The notes: a model not told the origin generated them from the sequence alone. A DNA stretch of 64,000 bases from Posidonia oceanica (GCA_037176725.1 JAZBRS010000057.1:82357501-82421500), one strand, 5' to 3'. Counted from the first letter of the stretch, positions 11,269 through 23,461 are shown. Numbers and translations: made by a program.

Positions 11269-11854
11269 CCAAGACGACTGGTGCCAGGTCTATCTGCCTA
11301 GTCACCACAGCCAGTGTGATTTCAGTAATTTCTATCGCGACTGTCATCCGGCCATGAGTGAATATCAGCTCTCCCAGAAATCGGGTAACAAATCCCCGAA
11401 GCCATAGATCATCTCCGAGTTCAGCGCGCTTGTCTATGATCTCATCAAAGTAGTGCAGGCACAGCATGGGTGTGGGGCCGCTGGTGCAGATCAGTCTTTG
11501 CTGGCACCGATCAGTAGATAGCCCAGATAGCTTGCAGAGGACCGCTATGTACTTGTCACGCCTCATGAAAATGGGCGGTCCCATTAGCCGGGAGAAGCCA
11601 CAGATGCGGCGCACCTCCTCGAGAGTTGGTGTCAGTTCAGTCCTTCCGAAGTGGAAGACATGGTGCATCGGCTTCCAGAATCTTGCGGCAGCGCACAGAA
11701 GGTGACAGCTCACTTCGACATCAGCCGCCTTCAGCAGTTTTGTAGGTATGCCCCAGAGGCGCAACTTCTCATAGTCTTCCTAAGTAAGCTTGCTAATCCA
11801 ACCCTGTAGGGCTTCAGAACAGTGCACTGGGGTTTCAAGAGTAGGATAATCCAT
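11269..11854 (-). pseudogene. P3 N-terminal part: PMD/DUF7745-like plant gene inside element A
   Basis: Begins at ATG 11852-11854 and reads without frameshift to the solo LTR junction at 11269. Typical of the PMD/DUF7745 group are RLWGIPTKLL, then HVFHFGRTELTPTLEEV (F-x-F-x-x-x-E-L-T-P-T-x-E-E), then ELIFTHGRMTVAIEITEITL. One in-frame TAG lies at 11780-11782 in the string LT-stop-EDYEKL, where Gln (CAG) would fit. The gene continues at 5648. It lies in the element's 3' region on the same strand as gag-pol, downstream of integrase. Captured plant gene and element-encoded extra ORF are both possible. The family call is by pattern only. Confidence 0.7.
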
Positions 11855-13337
11855 GGCGCAGGCCGCAGGGTGAAATAGACAGATGCTGTAGAGCTTGATG
11901 GTACCTATTATCAATACTGTAGACAGTCAGATCATACAGGCATATAATCTTTAAGAGGATCAGAATCTGAAGCTGATAAAGCAGTTCAATAATATATATT
12001 CAGCAGTTAATATCAGAATGTAGCAACTAAGCACACATAAGCAAAGGAAATTCTGTAGCAGTCTTGCTGACATGGGGGCGAGGACTGGCAGGAGATTTGG
12101 ACCAGCACAGCTCGAGCGGCGTCAACGCGTGCTTGGGAAGAGTACTGTCTCAGAGTCGAGGCAAGTTGCAGAGCGGAATGATTGATAAGAAGGAAGGGAT
12201 GATTGGAGATGCATATATGCATGATGCAGGTTGGTATGTTGAAGAAATGATTAGTATGCTTTGGTGCCCTCAGCATACGGAGTGCTTTGGTGCCTGCTGC
12301 AGAGGAAGGGAGTGGTCCCTGACTCATTGGGCCCTACTTGGACTCTTAGCTTGCTGGTGGCACTCCGGAACGGGTGTTGGCAGTACACAGGTGGTGGTGT
12401 GGTGAGGACAGGCTACCTGCCAAACTTTCAGGACCTACACCTACTTTTTCTGCTCTCATTTTTTGATTTCTCCCTCATGGGTGCGCAGGCTTTTCTTGCC
12501 CCTAGCTAGGAGATGGTAAGTGTTTGCTTTTGGAGGTGGGAGGTGTGAACCTTTTTAGGCTTACATCCTTGGTTTCTTTCTGAGGTACGGGGGGATGATA
12601 TTGCCTGTATTTTCGGGTAGATTCTTGTCCAACCCTTTTTCTTTTTTCTCTTTTTTCCTTTTCGTTGCTTGCTTTTTCTCCCTTTTTTTTTGTTTGTCTG
12701 ACTTCTTTTTCTCTTTTCTTTTTTTCAGGCTTTTGCTATCCCCATTTTGGAGGCAAAAAGAGGGGTGTTTGGGCTGTAATGGATGTGGGCTTTGGGTCTA
12801 CTATGAGATGGGTAGAAGGAGCAAGGTTAGACTACACACCCCTATCTCGAGGGCCGGCTTCTGTCTTCGCCTTCTGTTCGTTTTGACATGCCCAAGCCTA
12901 GAAGCCTATTCTCTCTTTTTTCTGAACTCACATCCTAGCATTTTTTCTCCCTTAGAGGTGTATGTCCTTACGAGTTTAGGCAGTTCACCTATCCTGATTG
13001 ATGGTGGCTCCCTCACTAGCTAAGACGTCTGAGTAGTGCCGGGTGAGGCAAGGTGGACTCCTTCCAGAGCAGGCAAGCACTTCTGGTTTTCATCACCGGA
13101 CAGAAAATGGAATGCGTGATTTGAGAGGATGACGATGATGATTTGAAAAAAGATGATGCATGGAGAGGATGAAATGTGGTAGAAGATGCGATTTGAGAAG
13201 GATAGAAGAAGCATAAGCGAGTGTACAGGAATAGAAGTAGGAGACAAGATAGGAGATGTAGGTAGGATGAGAATGTAAGGAGTGAGAATGCAACTGTATA
13301 GATGGGAGGAAAGCGTCTGCAACAGGGCTGCCTTGGG
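11855..13337. other. Element A 3' UTR between P3 and the integrase stop
   Basis: About 1.5 kb without a supported gene. The parts 11930-12120 (near 'cagcttcagattctga' read on minus) and 12240-13330 align with element C 53150-54248, including T-rich blocks and the 'ggttttcatcaccgg' string before the integrase stop. Short open frames on both strands here (for example 12013-12509, 12595-13408) are not shared with C. Confidence 0.6.
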
Positions 13338-14570
13338 CTACTGATAGTACTTCTTGAGGTAGCAGAGGTTGACGGGCTCAGACTGCTCGACCTGATCCAT
13401 ATCCTCAAGAGTTACAACGCCGCCCGAAAAGACTTGCTTGACCACAAAGGGGCCATACCAGTTAGGTCAGAATTTCCCTCGACCGTCAGGCAAGTGAATG
13501 GCGCGCAGAACAAGGTCCCCTGTCTGGAAGCCCCTTGGCTGAACCTTCTTCAGGTATGACCTGACCATTCTCTTTTGGTAGCAGTGAGCATTATGCATAG
13601 CTTGCAGCCTGTGCTTATCAATCAGATTCAGTTGGACGCAGCGTCTTCGACCCATTCTGCTTCCTCCAACTCAGCTTCGTGTAGGATCCCCCAGTGAGGG
13701 GATCTCTACCTCGATAGACAACACCACCTCCATGCCATACACCAGAGAGTATGGGGTGGCACCTGTTGAAGTTCAGACAGATGTCCTATACGCCTAGAGT
13801 GCGTAAGGAAGCTTGTCGTGCCAGTCCTTATGAGTTTCCGCCATCTTCTTCAGGATTTTGACCAGATTTTTGTTGGCGAACTCCATTGCACCGTTCATCT
13901 GCGGCCGATAAGGCGAGGATCTGTGGTGTTTGATACTGAAGCTCTACAGATAGGCTTCGATCCTCTTAGCAATGAAATTTGTGCCATTGTCAGATATGAT
14001 TGCATGTGGGATCCCGTACCGGGCTATGATATTGTTTCTGATAAACTTTTCTGTAGCCACGGCAGTCACTATTTTGTAAGAGGTCGCTTCCACCCACTTG
14101 GTGAAGTAATCAATCGCTACCAGAATGTAACGATGACCATTAGAAGCTGGAGGGTGGATGGCGCCAATGACATCAATCCCCCAGGTAGAGAAGGGCCATG
14201 GCGACAACATGCTGTGCAGTTTTTGAGGGGGCGCCCGAATGAAGTTGCCATGCACTTGGCAGTTGTGGCATCTACGCACAAACCGGCAGCAGTCTGCTTC
14301 CATAGTTAGCGAGTAGTATCCTTGCAGCATTATCTTTTTGGCCAGGAGGACGCCATTCATGTGCGGGCCGCAGGTCCCTGCATGCACTTGAAGCATCAGC
14401 GCATCAGCCTCTGATTTGTTCAGACAGCGCAAGAGCATTTGATTGTATGATCTCTTGTACAACTGTCCCACCCCTAATACATACTTTGATGCCAGACACG
14501 TTAGAGTTCTCTTGTCTACTGCTGAGGTACCGGGTAGAAAGCTGCCAGATTCCAGGAAAGCTCTTATGTC
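13338..14570 (-). pseudogene. Element A integrase
   Basis: Integrates the element's cDNA into chromosomes. Visible from N to C are the zinc-binding HHCC region (HAGTCGPHMNG, then RRCHNCQVHG), the catalytic D in TWGIDVIGAI, the second D in IISDNGTNFIA, and the E region NGAMEFANKN. A GDLVLRAIHLPDGRGKF tail follows before the end at KKYYQ. Stops: TAG 13944-13946, TAG 13794-13796 (at the Trp of LPYALxAYRTS), and TGA in the tail, where C has CGA. The same Trp stop occurs in C at 54705-54707. Non-functional as read. Confidence 0.88.
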
Positions 14571-14579
14571 TTTATACCA

Positions 14580-15090
14580 GGGCTACTCCTCTGCTGTTGG
14601 ATCTGCCTCTTCAATGTTCATACAATGTGCAGGCTGCTCAATGCGAGTAACAGATACATCCACCGTGCTATCTTCAGGTATGCTGAGCCAGGACGCCAAG
14701 GTTGCTAACGCATCTGCATATGCGTTCCTTGCTCTGGTCATGTATGTGAAGCGGATGCTCGTAAATTGTTCTATCAGCTTCAACAGGTGTTCATGATATG
14801 GCAGTAGCTTCGGATCTTTCGTCTTCTACTCGCCATTGACTTGAGAGATCACCAGCATAGCATCGCCATGCACCAGCAGCTTCTGCACCTCATGCTCGAG
14901 GGTGACATTCAGTCCTAGGATGCATGCCTCGTACTCTGCCTCGTTGTTAGTGCATCTGAAGATCAGCTTCCTGGAGAAGGGAATCATCTGTCCCTGAGGC
15001 GTTGTCAGCACTGCGCCTATGCCTCGGCCTTTCTTGTTCACAGCACCATCAAAGTATTGTTGCCATTGCTCCTGATCTTCAGGTCTTTGT
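14580..15090 (-). pseudogene. Element A second (archaeal-type) RNase H
   Basis: An extra RNase H found in Tat-clade elements, beside the usual gypsy RNase H. Seen are YFDGAVNKKGRGIG (first Asp), CTNNEAEYEACILGL (Glu), HGDAMLVISQVNG (Asp) and RNAYADALATLAS (last Asp). A one-base frameshift near 15090 separates it from the upstream RNase H. A Trp-to-TAG change near 14827 replaces the W of GDWKTKDPK seen in C. Presence of this domain is the main reason to place the element in the Tat lineage. Confidence 0.85.
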
Positions 15091-15099
15091 ATTTAGAGT

Positions 15100-16500
15100 C
15101 CTCCATTGCAAATAGAATGTCTTCATCTGGGAACTGCGTCTGGAGTGGCTGATATTCAGGCAGTGGGAGATCAGCAAGATGGTCTGCCATAGCTTGGCCC
15201 TTCATAGACTTCTGAGTGACAAAGGTGATGTCGTACTGAGGCAGTAGCACCTGCCACTTAACACATTTGCCTACCATGGCCGGTTTTTGAAAGAGGAACT
15301 TGATAGGATCATGCCAGCATAAGAGCTGAACTGGGTATGTCATCATGTAGTGCCTTAATTTCTATGCAGCCTAGACAAGGGATAGGCAGGTCTTCTCTAT
15401 TGTACTGTACCTGGCTTCGCATTCATTGAACTTCTTGCTCAGGTAGTAAATGGCGCGCTCCTTTCTACCAGATTCATCATGTTGGCCCAAGACGGCGCCC
15501 ATGGAACGCTGCGTGGTAGAAAGGTAGAGAAGTAAGGGTCTCCCTGGAGTGGGGGGAACCAAGACAGGAGGCTTAATCAACAGCTGCTTGATCTTGGCAA
15601 ATGCAGCCTGACACTCCTCGCTCCAGTGAATCTGTGCATTCTTCTTCAGGAGCTTGAATATTGGCTCGCAGATGGGCATAAGCTGTGCAATGAGGTGACT
15701 GATATATTGTAAACGCCCAAGCAGGCCTCTGACCTCCTTTTCAGTCCGAGGGGGTGGCATATCCATGATGGCTTTGGCCTTCATCGGGTCCACTTCAATC
15801 CCCCTTTGGCTAATAATGTAGTCCAGCAGTTTGCTAGAAGACACCCTGAATACACACTTGTTGGGGTTCAGACGCAACTTGTACTTTCGTAGATGGGTAA
15901 AGAACTTCTTCAAACAGGCAAGATGATCTTCAGGCTCTTTGGTTTTAGCAATCATGTCGTCTACATAGACCTTCACTTCCTGGTGCATGAGGTCGTGAAA
16001 CAGTGCAGTCATGGCCCTCTGATAGGTTGCGCTAGCATTCTTCAATTCGAACGGCATAACTTGGTAGCAGAAGACCCCCCAAGGGGTGATGAATGAAGTC
16101 TTTTCCATGTCTTCTTCTGCCATTTTGATCTGGTTGTAATCGGAAAAGCCGTCCATGAAGGAGAGCATCTTGTGGCCTGCTATATTGTCGACTAGGACGT
16201 CAATGTGAGGCAATGGGAAGTCGTCCTTGGGACTCGCCTTGTTCAGGTCCCTATAGTCGATACAGATCCGGACGCGGCCATCTTTCTTGGGCACAGGTAT
16301 AATGTTTGCTAGCCACTCAAGATAAAGGACGACCTTGAGGAAATTGACTCTATGCTGTTTCATGATTTCTTCCTTGATCATAAGCAGCCACTGCGGTCGC
16401 CATCTTCTCAGTTTCTGCTTTACTGGCTTGGCATCTGGATCCAGGGATAGATTGTGCACCACTATCTCTATGTCAAGGCCAACCATATCTTCGTAACTCC
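15100..16500 (-). pseudogene. Element A reverse transcriptase and first RNase H
   Basis: Copies element RNA into DNA and removes the template. RT shows KQKLRRWRPQW, VPKKDGRVRICIDYRDLNKA, FMDGFSDYNQIK, the catalytic box YVDD intact at 15956-15967, and LLGRLQYISHLI. The gypsy-type RNase H follows with LLLYLSTTQRSMGAVLGQ and ERAIYYLSKKFNECEARYS. Two stops lie near 15364-15375, at strings where C reads LVWAAQK (TGG to TAG and CAG to TAG). The RT block itself is open from 17005 to 15371. Confidence 0.9.
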
Positions 16501-18320
16501 AGGCGAAGACATCCGCATACTCTTTTAAGAATGCGATGAACTCTGCTCGAGCCTGGGGGGACAGCTGGGCACTGATGCGAACTTCTCTGACTTCCTCAGC
16601 TGTGCCGATATTAACAACCTTTGTTTCTTCTTCAACATGGAGGTTGGGGCCTTCTAGGTCGTCGTCGTAGGGCCGGAACTCGAGCAATGGTACGTCAATC
16701 TCATCCTCACCCGTATCATCCTCCTCTCCATAAGCGATAAGTTCCAAGAGGATCTCTTTCTCAAAAGAAGGATTTGTGATGTCGAATGAGTGTATATGTT
16801 CCGCTGCTTGGCCCTGGTGACGCTTCAGGATGGTCACACTTACTCGAGTATTCTTGTAGCCTCGGTGCGCGACCTCTGTCCTAGCAACTTCTTCTGTCTG
16901 CTCTGGCCTGACTGATTCTGCTGAGTGCTCTGCTAATGCTGCTGAGGGCCTTGCTGATTCTGTCACTGATACTACTGATGGCCCTGCTACTGAGGCTGCT
17001 GACAATTCTGTTACTGATTCTGCTTTCTGCTTTGTTACTACTGCTGTTTGGACTGCTAGTGCTTCCTCTTTTGAGTCTTCTAGTGTGTTCGTGGAGGGTA
17101 TGCCGGACTGGCGGCTGATCTAGGCACTGCCGCTTGCTACACTGCCTGAGTGAGGCATGTGCTGTACAAACCACCTAGACCCGCCTTCTGGTTGCAGAGT
17201 CATGAGCTCATCTGGTCTAGGGGAGTCCGGTACTGCTGAGTCTTCTTCCAGGACCATGATAGAGGCATGGTCTTCTTGCAGAGGAGGGTCCGTAGCCATG
17301 GCTTTCCCTTTCCTTTCTGCAGCTTGGTGCTCTGCCAGGTCTTCTACTATTGACTTGAGCTGTTCCTGATAAAGTAGCTCTAAGTCAGACATCCATGAAT
17401 CGACCTGAGCTTCTACCACCACTCCTTCCTCCTCATCCGAGGGTGAGTCGACGTAGTAGGCGCCGGGGGCTTGCGGCTTTGGCCCGGCTGCAAGATGGAT
17501 CACTGCCCTTGATATTTGCATGGTCTGGCTCACAGATGCGCCTGATTGTGGCAGCTTCGGCATCAGAGATCCAAACAGACTGGTCAGCGGGGCCGCAGAT
17601 GGGTACGCTGCTAGGGTCATTGTTGCAGTTGGAGGGTAGGCAGAGGTGCTCTTCTAAGGGCCCAAGGGCTGAGAGACTATGGTGCTCAACTGGCCCTCTA
17701 CATCTGGTTGTGACTGTGAGAGTGCGGCCTTTGACGCCATGGGGGCCTGCCACGAAAGTTGCTGTTTTGCGGCAGGAGGATGTGAAGCAGACTGCGCCGG
17801 CTGCATTCTCAGTGATGCGGCTGCTGAAGTGGGCCGAGTCACGTTGCTGACTGAATTCATTGACTGTCCCTCCAGAGAGAGTGACAGTGGTACTGATGCG
17901 ACTGCGACCGCAGGTAGCCTGTTTGATTCTGCCTGAAGGAGTGTCTCTGACTTTTGAGCTGCCGTTGCTGCTTGTGCTTGTAATACAGATGTGGCTGCAG
18001 AAATGTAAGAGCTTGTCAGTTCTACCATAGGGCCTGCTAAATTATCTATTGTATCTGCTGAAGGTAGAGCCAAGCAAACCGACCGTGGTGCCTCTATGCT
18101 GACCAGAGTTTTGCTGCCAGTTGGGACTGCCTCTACTGCATCAGACTGCTCCTCATTCAAGTAGTAGTCCTCAATGCAGACCCAATCTTCTGCCGGCACC
18201 GCGGCTTGATCATCAGTTGATCCTAGAACTCCTACACTGGTGAAGTTAGTGAGGTCTCTGGAGATGGCTGGTTCCTGATTCTTCAGCTGAAAGCAATGAT
18301 CTTTGTTGGGCTTGGGCTCA
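16500..18320 (-). pseudogene. Element A linker between G-patch and RT
   Basis: Low-complexity Ser/Ala/Gln-rich and acidic region joining the G-patch to RT. It contains two conserved islands also found in C: YYVDSPSDEEEG...SWMSDLELLYQEQL and FRPYDDDLEGPNLHVEEET, followed by SPQARAEFIAFLKEYADVFAW at the RT border. One TAG at 17120-17122 replaces the CAG of C. The long size and repeats make it the least conserved part of pol; no enzyme is recognised in it. Confidence 0.75.
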
Positions 18321-18435
18321 TAACCGAGGCCTTCAGACTTCCTCCGCTCCACCGCTACATCGGCTCTGCGATCCCCTGGCCGTGACGCCCGAGCGGTGTA
18401 TCCTTTATGTAACCCCACCTGTGACATACATTCTC
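18320..18435 (-). pseudogene. Element A G-patch domain, frameshifted
   Basis: CHRWGYIKDTPLGRHGQGI followed, after a shift of frame near 18370, by ERRKSEGLGYEP. G-patch domains are glycine-rich RNA-binding or helicase-contacting modules and occur after the protease in several retroelements. The same domain is intact in C (about 59240-59355) and recognisable in B (about 42110-42240). Confidence 0.78.
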
Positions 18436-18649
18436 GACCATTCGAAAGGTGTTGTTGTGAACGGCCAAGGAGTTGGCGCGTTCACGATCAGGAATGAAGT
18501 TAACCGGCTCACACCGATTAATGCGATACAAAGCTTCGGAAGTCTCAGGGTCAAAAGGGATAGTTTGTGAAGAGACGGGGGAGACTGCCTCGATTCGCTC
18601 CTTCTCAAAGTTCTCCACCATGATGACAATGACATCATCGCCGTGACGG

Positions 18650-19290
18650 TACTTTATCATTCAATGGAGGGTCGAGGGAAGGACCTGATGCTTGTGGAGC
18701 CAAGGGTGCCCAAGTAGAAAGTTGAAGTTTGGCTTCAAGTCGACGACGTAGAATTCTACATCGAATACGACCGGGCCATTAGCAAGAGGAATAATCAAGA
18801 TCCCCAGAGCGTCATGGTGGGTGTTGTCAAAAGCTGTCATTCCTTTCACGGCTGGTGTGATATCCTCAGCTTCGAATCCGAGCTTAGTTGCAGTACGCAA
18901 GGGGCAGACATTAAGGCCTGACCCGTTATCAACCAGCGTTAGAGGAATGTGAAAGTTTTTGAACTGAACCGTGACAAACAGGGGTTGATTGTGATTAATC
19001 CCAGTTGGAGGCAGCTTATCACTCGTAAAAGAGATGACCTGGGGCTCCGCAATCATCCCTACTATGCTTTCCAAAGCTGAAGGCTCAATAGATTGGGACA
19101 CACGGGCGGCTTGGAACACGCGAAGAAAAGCCTCGCGGTGTTCGACAGAGGTGTAGATTAGGTCCCAAATGGAAATGTCGGCTTTGACCTTCTTAAGTTG
19201 AGAGATTATGTCAGCTTTGGGTTGGTTTTTCTTGGCAGTAGGAGGGGTAGTTTTGGCATGCTCTAAAGGGGTAGTCATAGGAGATTGGGT
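18650..19290 (-). pseudogene. Element A aspartic protease
   Basis: Cuts the polyprotein. The catalytic loop reads LVDNGSGLNVCPL (D-N-G-S in place of the usual D-T/S-G), followed by GILIIPLANGPVVFDVEFYV and the second-half motif FLLGHPWLHKHQVLPSTLH. It is preceded by the conserved pre-protease linker SIWDLIYTSVEHREAFLRVF. The same order is found in C. Open as read, but part of a broken polyprotein. Confidence 0.85.
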
Positions 19291-19299
19291 TGCTACAGT

Positions 19300-22137
19300 T
19301 TAGCTTGCTACAGGTAGGTTTGAGGCTGGATCTGCTATGGGTTGGTTAGAGGGTGGGGGCATAGCAGGTTCAGGATAGTTTGGCCTAACTGCCTGTGCTG
19401 GGGGTCTGTAGACCCTCCCCGATCGTGTTACTTCCGCACACATTTCTGTGGTGTAGTTGTAAGGGACGCGATAGGTGTCCAAGGTTAAATCAATAACCAC
19501 AGGAGCATGTGCTGCGAGCACAGGAGGGGTTACAGGGGGACCTACTGGATATTGAGGTCTATCTAAATGGTAAGGTTGTTGGGGTGGGAAGGCAGGGGCT
19601 GGCTGAGCTCTGCCTAGGAGATGTACAGGGGATCCTAGCTAAGGCCGCCTTAAGAGGTCGACAGGGGATCTAGGCCGGGCCCTAGCTAGGAGGTGTATAG
19701 GGGGTTGAGCTTGAGGATGCACAGCAGGGGGCGCGAAGGGGCGCTTCGGCCTTGCATGCGGTCGGATCATGTGAATTCCTGACTTAGAGCCAGCAACAGC
19801 CGCAAGATAGAGATCAACAGGGAAAGGCTCAGAGATATCAGAGATCAGATCAGAGGGGTCTATTACAGATGTAGTAGGCCCAGAAGGAAAAACAGAGTGA
19901 ATGCTTGAGGTTCCCGCCCCTCCCGGATAAGAGTGCTCCAGTAGAGGTTGGCGGTCAATGCCAGAATGAGGGGGAACAGCTGAATGAGCAGATGCATGAG
20001 CGTGTGCTTGAGTGGATGCCTCATGTGTGTCAATCACAATCGTTTTCGATTCGATTAAGTCCTGAATTGCGTTCCGCAGAGAGTAGCAATTATCCGTCGA
20101 ATGCCCAACACTTCGATGGAAATTGCAAAAGAAGTTCGCCTTAAACCAATGTGGCAAGCGATTTGGGGGCGGGCGAACCTCCGGGAACTTCAGGAGCGAT
20201 GCAACCTTTGGCAAGATGGCCGTGAGCGGTTCCACCAGTGGGGCGAACTTCCGCTTCTCAGTGGGTGGCCTTCTTTGCCTCTGGTATGAGCCTTGCTGAA
20301 CTGGTGCGGCGGGGTAGATCGGTCTAGCGGTGGTAGTGATCTGTGGTGTGGGTGGATTCCTAGGCGCAGGAGCATACACCATCTGAGCTGGGGAGGGCCG
20401 GGATGGCAAGTGAACAGGCACAGCAGGAGAGTCGACGAATGCAACAGCGGTCTTTGGAGCATCTTTCTTCTTGGGACGGTTGTTGCTGCTACCGCTGTTG
20501 TTGTTGGAGGTGCTGTTGTTGGCATTGTTACTGCTGATCATGGCTTGCTTAGCGAACGCAGAGAGAGCCAGGAAGTTGCCACTCCGCAAAGAACTCTCCA
20601 GGCGTGCTCTAGCTCGGATAAGTGCTGCAAAAGTAGTGACTGGTTGAATGCTAAGCAGAGCCTCGAGAGATGGCTGCGCCCCTTTGATAACGATCTCAAT
20701 AGACTCCTCGTCAGAGGGTCAATCTCGAACCTGTGAAGCAAGGGCACGTCAGCGGCTGACGTACTCCCTGAACGGCTCGCTGGGATTCTACTTGATTGCG
20801 ATCAAGTCCGCCCGCTTTGGGACTAGATCGAGGTTGAAGGATTATTGTTCCAGGAACGCTTGACTGAGGTCGTTCCAAGTCTTGATGGCTGACATATCAA
20901 GCGATGTGAACCATTTGAGTGCCGGCCCGGTCAAGCTTTTCTGGAACAGGCGGATCAGCAACCTCTCGTCAGCCTGAAGCTGAGCGAGATCACCGCAATA
21001 CGCCTTCAGGTGTGCTACGGGGCAGCCCCTACCATTGTACTTGTCGAAGTCTGGGATTTTGAACTTCGGAGGGAGTACTGCCTCTGGAAAGCAACAGAGG
21101 TCCTTAAATTGGTAGGTCTGGTGCTCAGTACCCTGCACTAGTCGTAGTGCCTTCTCCAAGATGTCCATCTGGTTGTTGATGGGGTCTGGATTTACTGCCA
21201 TAGGAGAGGGATCGGTAGGGGTAGTGAGCGTATACGCCGAATGGGTCGCACCTAAGTGCTCCTCCGGGTCTACCATAGCGTCGTCTGGTGGAGCAACGGG
21301 ATGGCCGGCGTATCCGTGCTGGGGAACTGTGTATGCAGGGATGTATGCAGGGTTCTGGGCCTGATGCAAGGGAGGAGGGTAGATGACATGCTGTGCTGTG
21401 GGAGGGGTAGGATGCTGGAGCACCAGTTGCTGTACAGGTGGGGTGCCAGACAGCGAGCTAGTAGGGTACTGGGCTCTAGCCAGCCCAAAGGACTGACCAC
21501 TAGGGGGAAGAGGAGCATGCTGTGCTAAGTGTTGTGCAGAAGGAGGCGGTAAACGGGCCCCCATCGTCGGAACGGTGAGCAGTTGAGACGATGGTCGAGG
21601 CGGAGGTGTAGAGGTAGATGCATGAAATGCAAGAGCTGGCCTCAAAGGAACCTCAGGAGCGACAGAAGTACAGGAGGGACGAACTGATAGAGCCATGCCC
21701 TGCAGTCTCTGGGCAAGCTCCATCAGGTGCTAGTACTGAGCCTCAGGTGTCCCGTTAGTGGGAACGCTGAAGTGCAGTGCCGACGAGGATTGAGAAGCAA
21801 ATGGCACGGACACAGACTGTCCGGGAGGATTAGGTGCTACAGTAAAAGTCGCAGCAGTGGTAGGAGGGATGTCAAAGGCGACGTATCCCTGGGAAGGAGG
21901 GGGCAATGGTGTCTCCGAAACGCGAGTAACGGTCATCAAGATAGACTCGATGACCGGATCCGGAGGAAGAGTAGCTTGCCAGTGTCCCGGGACATACTGA
22001 GATACCAGAGGCGTCAGGGGAGGAAACCCTGGCCTCGGAGGGGGAACAAAGGGGACAGAAGGAGCAATCGGAGGGGCCGGAGTGGAAACACCCTTCGTGA
22101 CAGGAGTAAAGAGAGGCTCACTGACGTACTAGGCCAT
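19300..22137 (-). pseudogene. Element A gag
   Basis: Starts ATG-GCC-TAG at 22137: the third codon is a stop (22129-22131) where Gln would fit. A Pro/Gln-rich N-terminus is followed by the retrotransposon gag domain (PPKFKIPDFDKYNG to LTGPALKWFTSL, about 21080-20860). A poly-Asn/Ser stretch (about 20460-20540) and a zinc-knuckle-like CNFHRSVGHSTDNC (about 20060-20130) come after it. Further stops occur at 21730-21732, near 20845, and in the strings IAIKxNPSE and YVSRxRAL. Gag normally forms the particle around element RNA. Confidence 0.85.
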
Positions 22138-23443
22138 TGCTGACCTAGAGCGCGTGAGAATAGGACTGCGACGGGTATGCAAAGGACGATTCCTAATAGG
22201 AGCTATCGTCGCAAGGGCGGATAGCTCAGAAAGGGAATGTCGCGAACAAGGTCGCAACAGGGGTGTCAGAAAGGGACAGTACTCGAGCTCTAGCAAGAGA
22301 ACTCGCTTACCGATCACTGCTGACACAGACAGAGACAATCAAGGATTAGAAACTAAAAGACAGATGCAAATGAGTTAAGTTAGATGGCATGAATGATATG
22401 TATGCTTTCTAGTATGCCCCCTCACCTATCTAGTGTATCCTAGTAAGTGATCTACTTTGGGTATCCCCAGGTGTGCGGGTCACCGATTCAGGTCAGAAAA
22501 AGTAGGCTCCCTATCGAACTCCTAGCCAGAGTTGAGGAAATAACAGGGTAGTGCGTTGGTGGCCCTGACCCCGCCAAAGCGTGGGCAGTACTTTCCACTA
22601 CACCGACACGACCCCTGGACGAGGGGGGACAGACCGACTGACTTGGCCCATGCCAAAAGCGGTGGAACAAGAGGTCGGAACCGCCCTTCGCAGACTTAGT
22701 AGGTGGACTCAGATGAGAAGAATGCATGCCCTATATGATGCTTATGCAAATGCTTAAAGTTTTTTATCTTGCGCGTTTTATTAACCCAAGGGGGTGCAGG
22801 ATTGTTTGGAGTCTCTAGTTGCTCCTAGAAGTTCTTTTTACTTGCCATTTTTAGTTAGCCACAGGGAAAGCAAACAGTCTCTACTATCCTAGGCATGGCA
22901 TGTGCGAAAGGGAAGAAAATCAACCAAATATGGCAGGCAAACAGCATACAACACAGCAAAAGGAAAGTGCATGGCATGTGCAGGTGTTTGTGAGCATGAT
23001 AGTGAAGAGAAAGCATTCATCATGTCAAAAAGTATATATACAGGGCATGTGCATGTGTAGTGACATAGCAAGTGTGTAAAAGAAGCATTCATCATTCAAA
23101 AAGCATGTATTGTTGCCAAACAAGTATGTAGACATGCATTGAGCAAGAAATAAAGCAATAATAAGTAGATAAGATAAAGAAGGTAAAGACAGATAAGCTG
23201 TAAAGCAAATAAGAGCAGAAGCAAGGAAATAAGTAAGTAAACAAGCAATCAGAAACGAAGCAGAGCAAGACAGAGCAAAAACCAAGGCAAGGGAGCCGAG
23301 AGGGGTGCAAAACCCAAGCAAAGTAGCCATAAGGCGACTCGCTAGGATTCAGCACAGAAGAGCAAGCAAAACAGGCAAACAAAGGCAAGCAAAACTGCAA
23401 AAGCGGCGAGCAAAAAGCCAGAAACGAAAGCCGGAGTCTAGCA
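22138..23443. other. Element A 5' leader between PBS and gag
   Basis: 1.3 kb without a supported gene. It has no in-frame link to gag on the minus strand. The plus strand shows purine-rich stretches (about 23150-23430) with 'caagcaaa' words. Short frames such as 23025-23496 on minus overlap the PBS and LTR and are not credible. A long leader is normal for this lineage. Confidence 0.65.
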
Positions 23444-23461
23444 TCCCCAGCGGAGTCGCCA
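23444..23461 (-). promoter_or_regulatory. Primer binding site, tRNA-Arg type
   Basis: On the minus strand TGGCGACTCCGCTGGGGA starts one base after the LTR end TACTACA. It is the exact complement of a plant tRNA-Arg 3' end (acceptor stem ...CGGAGTCG plus CCA), from knowledge of that tRNA. A tRNA-Arg primer is known for Ogre-like elements. Confidence 0.88.

Larger units (their letters stand above)
13338..22137 (-). pseudogene. Element A gag-pol, decayed (whole reading frame)
   Basis: One long gag-pol frame from ATG 22135-22137 to TAG 13338-13340. Two net frameshifts, near 18370 (inside the G-patch) and near 15090 (between the two RNase H domains), disrupt it. In-frame stops include 22129, 21730, 17120, 13944 and 13794 (all TAG, left plus-strand base given), plus Trp-to-stop changes near 15373 and 14827 and TGA at the sites of YVSRWRAL-like and KFRPNW-like strings. 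Comparison with element C shows CAG in C at 58029-58031 and 54855-54857 where A has TAG (17120-17122, 13944-13946). Domains are annotated separately. It cannot yield a full polyprotein. Confidence 0.9.

Noticed and set aside
12595..13023. 142-codon plus-strand frame starting MILPVFSG with hydrophobic Phe-rich N-terminus
   Set aside because: It is the T-rich 3' UTR of element A; the aligned part of C (53600-54000) does not keep the frame.
22138..23443. Possible extra ORF1 upstream of gag, as in Ogre elements
   Set aside because: Only short, overlapping frames occur on either strand between PBS and gag; none is long or recognisable enough to call ORF1.
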